Shown in pieces: positions 1 through 6,731 of a DNA stretch of 17,424 nt (position 1 is the first letter of the stretch; every line of letters starts with the position of its first letter). Made by a program: the position numbers and the translations under genes. Source of the stretch: JBDRNO01 sp043811005 (GTDB lineage: Bacteria; Bacteroidota; Bacteroidia; NORP154); NCBI GenBank assembly GCA_043811005.1, contig JBDRNO010000172.1:1-17424 (forward strand), in the 5' to 3' direction. The notes beneath the pieces are model-generated. The model ran no database searches and was not told where the DNA came from. It was given only the letters and a program-made list of their open reading frames with translations.

Positions 1-39
1 GTCATAAGTTGGGTTTGTTCAAGTTACTAATAATAATGT

Positions 40-1809
40 TCACCCACTTTTTTTCGCTATCCGCCCCTTTAGTTTTACTTCAAAGAATGCATGAGCAGGG
101 AATATCATGGCTGCAATACCGGCATTAAACAAAAGTTTGAATCCCGGTGCCCCACCGGACCAATTTTCAATGTAAGGGTCTGCCAATACAAGCAAAAACT
201 CAAAGAAGATAAGGAATGAGAAGAAAATGATTCCTTCAGCCATTCTTTCACTCACATTAATAAAACCAAGCGATATCACACCACCAGACAGGATAAGCAG
301 AGCAATTAGAATCACAGAGTATTGCAGGTTATCTCTTCGTTGAGTTTGTTGTGTAAGTACTCTATCAGCTTCCTTTTGTTCTTGTTCTTTAACCAGTTGG
401 GCTTTCTCAAACTCATATTTGGTTTGTTGTCTTATAGTAGCTTTTTGAGTTTCTTCGTTCTTGATGCTGTCTCTCATTTGAATATGGAGTTCGTACGCTT
501 CAAGCGCTTCACTATATTTACCCTGCGCTTTTAGAATCGCATAATGAATTTTGGTTGCTCGTGAAATATTCTCTACATATCCCAATTGTACTGCTATTTC
601 CCTGGAACGCTCAGCAAAAATTGCTGCCGAATCTGTTTTCCCTTGCGAAAAATAACAATGAGCAATACCATCTAATGTAATAGTTAACCCGTCAGGGTCA
701 CCAATCTCTTCTCTTATGCTCAATGACCTCCTAAGATATGACAAAGCAACATCAAGGCTATCCTTGTTTATGGAATAAAAACTACCCAAATTGAAAAGTG
801 TCTTAGCTATACTACGCTTATCTCCAATCTCTTCATATAATTTCAATGCCATTAGAGTGAACTTTTTTTCTTTGGCATTATCACCAACATCTCCATAAAC
901 CAAAGCCATATAGCTATACCCGGAAGCTATTCCCCTTGCATTACCAATCAATTTGTTTACCTCAAACGCTTTTTTAAAGCAATTAATTGCTTCTGAACTG
1001 TCTCCTTGTTCGTGATAAATTACACCGATATTGTTCAGATACATTGCCTCACTTTCTTTATCCTGTATTTCTTCGCTAATTTTGAGTGCCCGGGACAAGT
1101 ATTCAATGGCTGATGGAACATCTCCCAATTCATAATATTGTCCTCCGATACTGTTTAATGACGATGCAACGCCATCCACATCTCCAACCTGTTCAGCTAA
1201 TTTCAATGATAGTTTGTGGTATTCAAGTGATTTTATCGGTTGGCCCTGTATCTCATAGACAGCAGCAAGATTGCCGTAGCAACTGCTAATTAATCCTGTA
1301 TCGCTTATAGCAATGCTCTTTTCGAGGGCTTCCCTGTAATATTTGACAGCAGTCTCAAAATCCCCTTTATAGTCATAATTAATACCAATATTGACAATAC
1401 ACTGAATGGCAAGAGACTGATTATCCAGCTGCTGTGCTAAAGGTAATGCTTTTTCAAGGTATTTTAATGAAGTATCCAGTTGACCAAAACGCTGATATAT
1501 ATATCCTAATTTTTTGAGCGCATCGGTCTTAAAATTAAGCGCAGCAATGTTTGATGGCTCGGATATAAGTATATCCTCTGATAGTTTTAAGGCATATCTG
1601 CAAAGGATGAGGGCTGAATCGGGGTCGGTTCTATGAAGTTCCCTTACTAAAGATAATACAGCTTGAATTTTAATTGTATCAATTGTTTCGCTTTTAATTA
1701 TAGTTGAGAGAGAATCGGTTATTTGCTGGTCTTGTGAATGAGCCTGTGCATAAAAAAAGATGCACAACATTGTTGCACAAATGATTATGGTGAGCCTGCC
1801 AATATTCAT
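40..1809 (-). CDS. TPR-repeat membrane protein without output domain
   Basis: The 589-residue product starts with a signal peptide (about residues 1-25, hydrophobic core then AHSQ). From about 60 to 420 it carries a long run of tetratricopeptide repeats with the usual spacing (for example AIEYLSRALKISEEI, AINCFKKAFEVNKLIGN). A charged, Gln/Glu/Lys-rich coiled coil follows (about 455-495), then three hydrophobic segments (about 500-522, 530-547, 558-580). In many Bacteroidota sensors, secreted TPR arrays of this kind lead through a coiled coil and membrane segment to a histidine kinase or LuxR domain. Here the protein simply ends after the membrane part, so a scaffold or sensor role is inferred, not shown. 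The start is supported by AGGAAGTTGG just upstream of the ATG. No neighbour lies in the same operon. A diverged copy of its last ~48 residues lies at 2095-2241 on the other strand. Confidence 0.85.
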   Translation of the reverse strand: MNIGRLTIIICATMLCIFFYAQAHSQDQQITDSLSTIIKSETIDTIKIQAVLSLVRELHRTDPDSALILCRYALKLSEDILISEPSNIAALNFKTDALKKLGYIYQRFGQLDTSLKYLEKALPLAQQLDNQSLAIQCIVNIGINYDYKGDFETAVKYYREALEKSIAISDTGLISSCYGNLAAVYEIQGQPIKSLEYHKLSLKLAEQVGDVDGVASSLNSIGGQYYELGDVPSAIEYLSRALKISEEIQDKESEAMYLNNIGVIYHEQGDSSEAINCFKKAFEVNKLIGNARGIASGYSYMALVYGDVGDNAKEKKFTLMALKLYEEIGDKRSIAKTLFNLGSFYSINKDSLDVALSYLRRSLSIREEIGDPDGLTITLDGIAHCYFSQGKTDSAAIFAERSREIAVQLGYVENISRATKIHYAILKAQGKYSEALEAYELHIQMRDSIKNEETQKATIRQQTKYEFEKAQLVKEQEQKEADRVLTQQTQRRDNLQYSVILIALLILSGGVISLGFINVSERMAEGIIFFSFLIFFEFLLVLADPYIENWSGGAPGFKLLFNAGIAAMIFPAHAFFEVKLKGRIAKKSG

Positions 1810-2094
1810 TTTACCAACTTCCTTTCTGGTCTTGTAGATGGTCTGTATAAGTCGAGTGAACCATAGATATCGCTATGTAGTATCGTTTTGTCACTGTGTA
1901 AAGAGAGCAAAAGCAATTGTGCTGTAACGTTTGGCTATGCCACGTGTTGCTTATAATTTTTAATATTTACAAATTCATTTAATTTTATTCTTCTCCTGAT
2001 AATTTATTCTAATGCTATAAAAGTCCCTGAACTTGCCACTCAATTTTCCAGTCTATTTGCAGGTGGTATAACTTGTGGATAAAAGTAATAATAA
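1810..2094. other. Intergenic spacer upstream of the TPR gene
   Basis: No coding region is convincing on either strand. I could not find a clean TAnnTTTG promoter box for the TPR gene. The one notable string is TGTAACGTTTGGC at 1923-1935, followed by a weak hairpin with GCCACGTGTT. It nearly repeats TGTAACGGTTTGGC at 16254-16267 in the attC-like element near the window's end. Confidence 0.4.
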
Positions 2095-2241
2095 TTTCTT
2101 GTGTTTGCAGATCCCTATATTGAAAAATGGAGCGGAGGCGCTCCGGGATTTAAGCTGTTGTTCAATTCCTGCATTGCAGCATTGATATTTCCACTGCATA
2201 GTTATTTTGAAACCAGGATCAAACGCAGGATAAGTTTATAA
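2095..2241 (+). pseudogene. Orphan C-terminal fragment of a TPR membrane protein
   Basis: After an in-frame TAA at 2092-2094, the plus strand encodes about 48 residues, starting FLVFADPYIEKW, then SGGAPGFKLLF, and ending RIKRRISL with a TAA stop. This matches the last ~48 residues of the TPR protein at 40-1809 (LADPYIENW, SGGAPGFKLLF), with most residues identical or conservatively changed, but it lies on the opposite strand. Many codons differ synonymously, so the copy diverged under protein-level selection before it lost the rest of its gene. No start codon or TPR region precedes it: the upstream frame is full of stops. It is best read as the tail of a deleted, inverted paralogue. Confidence 0.75.
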
Positions 2242-2468
2242 CTTATGGGAAAAAGATATTTCCTGCACATCCCTCTTCCCGTTAACAGGACACACCGTTG
2301 AGTCGATGCCTCTCCCTCCCACCGGTGCAGATTTGCAATCCGAAATTCATCCTGATGAATATCAGGGCTTGGTGGTCATGCCTTCATATTATTTAGAATT
2401 ACGCCCAAAACGGGTTGAATAAAAATCGTTTTAATACATTTCATTTATTGTTGTTTGTCGTTATTTCT
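2242..2468. other. Non-coding spacer with a small overlapping palindrome
   Basis: No coding capacity is evident. Around 2347-2368 the sequence contains two overlapping inverted repeats, ATTCATCCTGATGAAT and CCTGATGAATATCAGG. They could act as a weak terminator for the fragment upstream, or be part of a dispersed repeat. No T-tract follows. Confidence 0.3.
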
Positions 2469-2624
2469 TCATTTAATTATTCCAAAGTCTTTTGCCACAT
2501 AGATGAACATTTTCAAGTTTCCGGGGTTCGGGGCAAAATCCTTTACCTCAATCAATTCTGTGTTTGCTAAAGCACTACAGACATTTAAGGATAGCATTAT
2601 TAATATGGCAGTTATTAATAGCAT
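2469..2624 (-). pseudogene. N-terminal remnant of a secreted PHB-depolymerase-like esterase
   Basis: A 51-codon minus-strand ORF begins MLLITAILIMLSLNVCSALA, a good signal peptide. It continues NTELIEVKDFAPNPGNLKMF, then IYVAKDFGIIK and a stop. The stretch EVKDF-x-PNPGNLKMFIYV resembles the mature N-terminus of short-chain PHB-depolymerase/feruloyl-esterase-type alpha/beta hydrolases (Esterase_phd family). In these, a ...NPGNL(K/R)M..YVP segment precedes the catalytic domain. Nothing resembling the Gly-x-Ser-x-Gly nucleophile region follows, and the sequence stops after 51 codons in AT-rich spacer, so most of the gene is missing. The family call rests on a short motif. A small secreted peptide is the alternative. 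Confidence 0.5.
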
Positions 2625-3041
2625 TTTTATTGAGCCAGTTTTTTGGGAAGGGATGGTTTTGTATTAGTTACAGTTGTTATATGCTGGCTTGCTTTTCTGT
2701 CATTAGTCCTTATCAGTCATTACTTTTCAATTCTTCAAGTTTGTCAGCCAGACTAATGTTGTCTGGTGATATTATTATTTTCTTTCCGGCCATTGTTTTC
2801 AGTAAAATCATATTTTTTCTTTGCCAGCTTGCATATAACGTATGAATAAACTACGGTTCTAATGCAGTACATTTTTTGTTATCTTCCGGTCTTTTTCTTT
2901 TGCCTTTTTGAATGTCGAATATCGAACACTGATTTACGATTTTAGATTTATTCATACTTAATCAACTTCTTAGATCATTATTCGTTAATCGATGTCCGGT
3001 ATTCAATTCGTTCTCTTTTTTCTTGACTTATCTGTAATTCT
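2625..3041. other. Degenerate intergenic region
   Basis: I see no gene I can support. The plus-strand ORF 2564-2845 overlaps the esterase remnant antisense and looks like translated AT-rich noise. A minus-strand string encoding about 30 residues and ending SLADKLEELKSND (about 2748-2843) is plausible as peptide but has no recognisable family. The part around 2920-3000 has the low-complexity look of decayed intergenic repeats. Confidence 0.35.
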
Positions 3042-3704
3042 TTATTCTTTAGCTAGTTTTACAATATCTCTTACTTCAAGTATTTGCTTATCATACCCTA
3101 TATTTACGGTATTGATCATTGTCAATCCGATTTCTTTTAACGTTGTGATGTATTTTGAAAACAGCACTTTGAAAACCGGAAATAAGGGATCAATTATTTT
3201 ATATAACAGATAAGTATTTTTTAATCCTTTGGTTGGACGAATAAACCCGGGCCGGAACATATAAGCTTGTTTGAAAGGCAATTTCAATAGATCATTTTCA
3301 GTTTTTCCTTTTACTCTTGCCCACATGATACGGCTCTTTTCAGATAGATCGCTTCCCACACCGGATATGTAACACACTGTCATTCCCGGGTTTAATTTGG
3401 AAAGCGGGCGAGCTAAAGCCATGGTTAGATCATAAGTCAGATGAGCATACTTTTCTTCTCTCATACCAAGAGATGAAACTCCCATGCAAAGAAATGCTGC
3501 ATTATACCCTGATAATTCATTTTCAATACTACTGAAATCTGAAAAATCTTTGTGAATAATTTCTTTTAATTTAGAGTGTTGCACATTGCAATTTCTTCTG
3601 TTTATTACCAAAACAAACTCTACATCAGGATGGTTAAGGCATTCATGGAGAACACCTTCACCTACCATACCTGTTGATCCGGTTATTATTGCTTTGATCC
3701 TCAT
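3042..3704 (-). CDS. NAD(P)-binding Rossmann-fold protein (atypical SDR, epimerase-like)
   Basis: This 220-residue protein opens with beta-strand IKAIITG and the dinucleotide-binding loop GSTGMVGEG (residues 9-17). The acidic/basic second-strand end VLVINRR follows at about 31-37. SGVGSD (114-119) sits at the place of the catalytic serine strand. The usual YxxxK is replaced by W128-A-R-V-K132, and RPGFIRP (151-157) fits the conserved RPG loop of atypical SDRs of the HTATIP2/NAD-dependent epimerase group. Such proteins bind NAD(P)H; a substrate cannot be inferred. The missing catalytic tyrosine suggests altered chemistry or a regulatory role. Length is normal for the group. It has no operon partner. 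Its upstream side abuts the inverted-repeat element 3728-3839, which may supply its promoter (TATCTTTA on the minus strand at about 3743-3750). Confidence 0.85.
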   Translation of the reverse strand: MRIKAIITGSTGMVGEGVLHECLNHPDVEFVLVINRRNCNVQHSKLKEIIHKDFSDFSSIENELSGYNAAFLCMGVSSLGMREEKYAHLTYDLTMALARPLSKLNPGMTVCYISGVGSDLSEKSRIMWARVKGKTENDLLKLPFKQAYMFRPGFIRPTKGLKNTYLLYKIIDPLFPVFKVLFSKYITTLKEIGLTMINTVNIGYDKQILEVRDIVKLAKE

Positions 3705-3727
3705 AGATTCAATTCATGCTAAATTCG

Positions 3728-3839
3728 TTACTGTTCGGGTATAAAGATAAAAACAATTGATTTCTGAAACCACAGATTTCACCGATTACACAGATTAAAA
3801 TCAGTGAAATCTGTGCTTACATTTACCCCCGAACAGTAA
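3728..3839. repeat. Nested inverted-repeat element (MITE-like)
   Basis: Outer perfect 12-bp inverted repeats TTACTGTTCGGG (3728-3739) and CCCGAACAGTAA (3828-3839) enclose a second perfect 12-bp pair, CACAGATTTCAC (3771-3782) and GTGAAATCTGTG (3804-3815). The inner pair brackets CACAGATT-type repeats of the same word. It encodes nothing. The architecture (short, nested palindromes, no ORF) fits a non-autonomous mobile or REP-like element. It lies between the start of the Rossmann gene and the 3' side of the fic block, marking an edge of the accessory region. Confidence 0.7.
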
Positions 3840-3982
3840 TCTAAATTCCAACAATTCGATAGTGTCAATTCTATCAGTATCGTTTCCATCTTCCCGCAGT
3901 TGAGGCCCACAAGAGGTTAGGATAAGTAACAGGTGCAATATGACAGGAAAATCTTCATTTTAATTAGCCACAACGATCAGCA

Positions 3983-4009
3983 TAAAGGGCGTTTTATGTA
4001 TGCCCTTTA
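3983..4009. terminator. Hairpin downstream of fic
   Basis: TAAAGGGC (3983-3990) and GCCCTTTA (4002-4009) form a perfect 8-bp stem with an 11-base loop, about 20 bases past the fic stop codon on the minus strand. No long U-tract follows in that orientation, so it may be a weak terminator or part of the cassette-like border motif. Confidence 0.5.
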
Positions 4010-4027
4010 CATTGTTACCCAACGTTT

Positions 4028-5153
4028 TTATTTAAATAGTTTTATATAATTTTCGAACAAATATTGTCTGCCTCTTTTCCCACCTGTTATTTCTTTAATT
4101 ATTTCTAAACGTTCAAGCTGATCTATCAGTTTATATATAGATGGCAGAGAAAGTTGTATAATTTTTTTTACTTTTTGCGCATCTATCAACGGTCTTTGAT
4201 ATAAATACTCCATAATCAACTGGGCATTGTTCGCGCGACTACCAAGGACTTGCAATTTATTATCAATTTCTTTTTGTAGTTTTAAAATTCCATCAAATGT
4301 CTTGATTCCATTTTTGGCAGTTTCAATAACACCTACAAGAAAAAATTTAAACCATTGAGTAAGATCATTTTTTTCCCTTACTCTCATTAAGTTATCATAA
4401 TATAGCGTTCTGTTTCTTTCAAAAAAGTCGGATAAATACAAAATTGGTCTTTTTAAAATGCCTTTTTCTACTAAATATAATGTTACCATAAGTCGTCCAA
4501 CTCGTCCATTACCATCTAAAAATGGGTGTATTGTTTCAAATTGATAATGAATAAGGGCAATTTTTAATAAATCAGGAAAATACGAATCATTATTATGAGC
4601 AAATTTTTCTAAATCTCCCATATATTCATTAACTGTTGTATGAATGGGAGGAATGAAGGTAGCGTCACTTATAGTTGCGCCTCCAATCCAATTCTGACTG
4701 CTTCTAAATTCCCCTGGTAATTTATTTTCTCCCCTCACTCCTTTTAATAAAATTTTATGAGTTTGTTTTATTAGTCTTGATGAAAAAGGTAGTTTCTTTA
4801 TATTGTCGATCGCAGAATCTAATGCTTTAATATAGTTTTGAACTTCTTCCCAATCATTTTTTTTTTTCTTCTACAATATCCTCTTTGTCTAGTAAAGCTT
4901 CTTCTATATTAGTTTTTGTTCCTTCTATTCTGCTAGATTGAGTAGCTTCTTTAAGAACGTGCATACTTATAAATATATCAATATTAGGAATATATTCAGA
5001 ATACATATCAAGTCTGCCAAGTTGTCTGTCTGCTTGACTTAAGAGGTTAAGCAATTCCATATTCTCAATATTCCATCGCCTGTTTATTTTTTCTGGCTGA
5101 AAACTTTTATATGTTCCTTGATTTATATATTGTCCAACTTTAAAATTTTTCAT
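4028..5153 (-). pseudogene. Fic family AMP-transferase, split by a frameshift in an A11 tract
   Basis: With one A removed from an 11-A run (4857-4867), the frame gives a ~374-residue Fic protein. The N-terminal Fic_N part is 5153-4854 and the rest runs down to 4028. It has the class II inhibitory motif S-S-R-I-E-G (residues 73-78, pattern S/T-x3-E-G/N). The intact active site HPFLDGNGRVGR (in the 4028-4738 half) follows, then a C-terminal winged-helix segment ending RGRQYLFENYIKLFK. Fic enzymes transfer AMP from ATP to a hydroxyl on a target protein; the inhibitory glutamate blocks ATP binding. The ATG at 5153 is chosen because the upstream in-frame ATG (5180) lies inside the -7 promoter box. 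As read, translation stops after EEKKK. The bridging sequence in the other frame (NDWEEVQNYIKALDSAI) is typical of the family, so all coding sense is preserved. This could be a real lesion, a slippage or phase-variable site, or a homopolymer error. Confidence 0.85.
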
Positions 5154-5177
5154 AATACCTTTTTCTAAAAACTTTAG

Positions 5178-5222
5178 CAAAGATACACCTTATTTAAGAA
5201 ATTACAAAAAAACTTAAATAAG
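5178..5222 (-). promoter_or_regulatory. fic promoter with an embedded 10-bp palindromic operator
   Basis: On the minus strand the Bacteroidota-type promoter reads TTTG (5208-5205), 19 bases, then TATCTTTG (5185-5178). Perfect inverted arms CTTATTTAAG (5189-5198) and CTTAAATAAG (5213-5222) bracket the -33 box, one arm inside the spacer. A dimer bound there would cover the promoter, so repression is a reasonable inference. The Fic C-terminal winged helix makes autoregulation possible but unproven. Confidence 0.65.
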
Positions 5223-5344
5223 AGGCGTTTTAATTAAACTTTCCGGAAAGAAAGTTTATTAATTGTAATTTGCAAATAATGGTGGGTATCGTCTGCGCTA
5301 AAATGAGTTCCGACCTCACAGTTCATTGAATGGATAAAACGCCT
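5223..5344. repeat. Inverted-repeat pair upstream of fic
   Basis: AGGCGTTTTA (5223-5232) and TAAAACGCCT (5335-5344) are perfect 10-bp inverted repeats 122 bp end to end. Inside them AAACTTTC (5236-5243) and GAAAGTTT (5250-5257) form an 8-bp stem with a 6-base loop. There is no ORF inside. The rest of the spacer to 5460 is non-coding; its string GTGTCGGATAATGGGAAG (about 5398-5415) could be a relic insertion-sequence end, which I could not assign. Confidence 0.5.
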
Positions 5345-5463
5345 ATTGAGGTACATGAAAATATGAAAATTAAGCTTGATTTCTCTATTTTAGCCTGTGT
5401 CGGATAATGGGAAGAGGTCATACCAACTAAAATGTCTACTTATAAGCTGTCCTAAGAAGGGAA

Positions 5464-5484
5464 GGGCTACTCAATTAGCCACTG
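5464..5484. repeat. Border motif downstream of mrr
   Basis: GGGCTACTCAATTA followed by GCCACT lies just past the mrr stop codon. GGCTA/TAGCC forms a 5-bp hairpin. The same strings recur upstream of mrr: GGGCTAGTCAATTA at 6441-6454 (direct, one mismatch) and AGTGGCTAA at 6428-6436 (inverted relative to TTAGCCACT here). TTAGCCAC also occurs at 3964-3971 beyond fic. Confidence 0.5.
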
Positions 5485-5488
5485 TAAA

Positions 5489-6405
5489 TTATCCTTCTTC
5501 AAAGTAATCAGTGTCAATTCGTTTAACTTGATATTCATTGATTGTTGAAAGGCCAACATTATTCTCAATCATAAGATTTGCTAATTGCTCCCCGTCTATG
5601 AGTACAATTTTATATTCAACCTGTGTTACGAATTCATAAACACTTTGAGGAAATGTTGATGTTGTAATAAATATTCCTTTTCTGGCTTTCTTTGATGCTA
5701 ATGCACCTGTAAAGTCACGTATTTCTTTTACTGGCACAGAATTCTCCCATCTTTTTGCTTGTAAGTAGATTGTGTCAAGTCCAAGTTTATCTTCTTTTAC
5801 AATTCCATCAATTCCACCGTCTCCTGATTTCCCAAGTGCTTGTCCTGCGTCTTTTCTTGAACCACCATAATCCATTCTTATAAGTAAATCAATTACCAAT
5901 TTTTCGAAAAAAGCAGGAGAACAACTTTTAACAACATCAAGAACTTCTTTAGCCAACTCAGAGCGCAATTTTTGGTAAGCATATTCTAAAGATTCCTCTG
6001 GTGTTTTATCTGTGACTATGTCATAATGATTTTCTCAGAGCTATCGCCATTGTCTTTTGTCTTTTTTATTGATTTAAAGTCAACAAATTCCTGATATCGA
6101 GTTAATAGTTGTGATGTTATTTCTGAAGGATTTTCGTGTAACAATTCCAAGCCACGTTGGGTAATTTTGAAATGAGCTCTTCTAGGGGTTGATAAAAGAC
6201 CTGCTTTTTTCATATAAGTCCTTGCCCAGCCAAGACGATTTCGAAACACAGGTTGTTGTCCGCTAGGTAACAATTCCCTTCTTTCATCTTCTGTCAAATA
6301 AAATTGGTCAGAAAGAAAATCATCTGTTTCTTGTAAAGAATGTTCTTGCTCGTTACTTAGCATTTTAAGCAAGGGGAGCATTATTTCTTCATACGATGGT
6401 ATAAT
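5489..6405 (-). pseudogene. mrr: Mrr-type restriction endonuclease, frameshifted
   Basis: The two halves together make a complete Mrr. The 5' half (6381 or 6405 to 6016) is the winged-helix Mrr_N domain, with the hallmark LTEDERRELLPSGQQPVFRN and LGWARTYMKKAGLL. The 3' half (to 5489) is the catalytic domain, with FEKLVIDLLIRMDYGG, GKSGDGGIDGI and LQAKRW. Asp50, Asp54 and Gln70-x-Lys72 (numbered from the Met at 5968) form the PD-(D/E)xK-like site. Mrr enzymes cut DNA carrying foreign methylation (type IV restriction). The frames overlap only between 6019 and 6034, so a base is missing there, most simply in an A4 run (6030-6033). The family N-terminus IPSYEEIMLPLL is in frame upstream of the ATG at 6381. 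It would need the ATT at 6405 as start, so either the start is non-standard, it has mutated, or translation begins at 6381. Confidence 0.85.
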
Positions 6406-6445
6406 AGTTTCTTGTCTTTAATTTTATAGTGGCTAACGTAGGGCT

Positions 6446-6460
6446 AGTCAATTATTGACT
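6446..6460. promoter_or_regulatory. Palindrome in the mrr leader
   Basis: AGTCAAT-T-ATTGACT is a perfect 7-bp-arm palindrome between the promoter (6487-6518) and the start of mrr. Its place in the presumed 5' leader fits an operator. It overlaps the border motif GGGCTAGTCAATTA, so it could instead belong to the cassette edge. Confidence 0.45.
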
Positions 6461-6486
6461 TTATTTTTTATATATGTTTATGACTT

Positions 6487-6518
6487 CAAAGATAATGAAT
6501 CTTATGGATTTTCAATTT
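6487..6518 (-). promoter_or_regulatory. Promoter-bearing 32-bp repeat, copy 1 (drives mrr)
   Basis: Read on the minus strand it contains TTG, 18 bases, then TATCTTTG (6494-6487), the Bacteroidota housekeeping promoter form, about 80 bases before mrr. The 32 bases match 9990-10021 with two mismatches. Its first base abuts the stop codon of the small Tat protein gene, so the copy appears inserted or duplicated exactly at a gene end. Confidence 0.65.
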
Positions 6519-6730
6519 CACCCGGGCGGATATTTGTATCTGCAAAAACGGGCAAGGCAATCAGCGCACAATCTGCATTTTGGTTTTTTATCCTTTATTG
6601 GTTCCGGTAAAGAAGATGAATTATAGGCAAATAATAAGCTTTTTTTGCTTACAACCATGAGTATTGCCAATACAGTAGCTAATTTTTTTATGAAGCTCCT
6701 CCTGGCGGTTATGGTATAATATTTTCCCAT
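6518..6730 (-). CDS. Small Tat-exported cysteine-cluster protein
   Basis: I do not recognise the family. The 70-residue product has a twin-arginine-like signal, A-R10-R11-S-F-I-K-K, followed by a hydrophobic stretch (LATVLAILMVV). It ends in a basic tail with four cysteines, C52-x2-C55-x2-C58-x4-C63 (KCRLCADCLARFC), near the C-terminus. The cysteine spacing could hold an iron-sulfur cluster or a zinc ion, and the Tat signal would fit a cofactor folded before export. The ATG lies one base after the stop of the FAD-oxidoreductase gene (TGA-A-ATG), so the two are translationally coupled. An electron-carrier or assembly partner of that oxidoreductase is a reasonable inference but unproven. The gene is intact although its upstream partner is frameshifted. 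Confidence 0.6.
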   Translation of the reverse strand: MGKYYTITARRSFIKKLATVLAILMVVSKKSLLFAYNSSSLPEPIKDKKPKCRLCADCLARFCRYKYPPG

Positions 6731-6731
6731 T

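Noticed and set aside
2564..2845. 93-codon plus-strand ORF, hydrophobic
   Set aside because: It lies antisense over the esterase signal-peptide remnant, has no recognisable family, and its hydrophobicity is explained by T-rich spacer.
2992..3213. 73-codon plus-strand ORF
   Set aside because: It overlaps the 3' end of the well-supported Rossmann gene in antisense and shows only low-complexity hydrophobic sequence.
3961..4023. Classical integron attC site after fic (ACCCAAC fits RYYYAAC)
   Set aside because: The partner GTTRRRY box at the right spacing and order is missing; the hairpin is adequately described as a terminator or border motif.
5398..5460. Insertion-sequence end (GTGTCGGATAATGGGAAG region)
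   Set aside because: No matching second end, no transposase fragment and no target duplication could be found, so it is not called.
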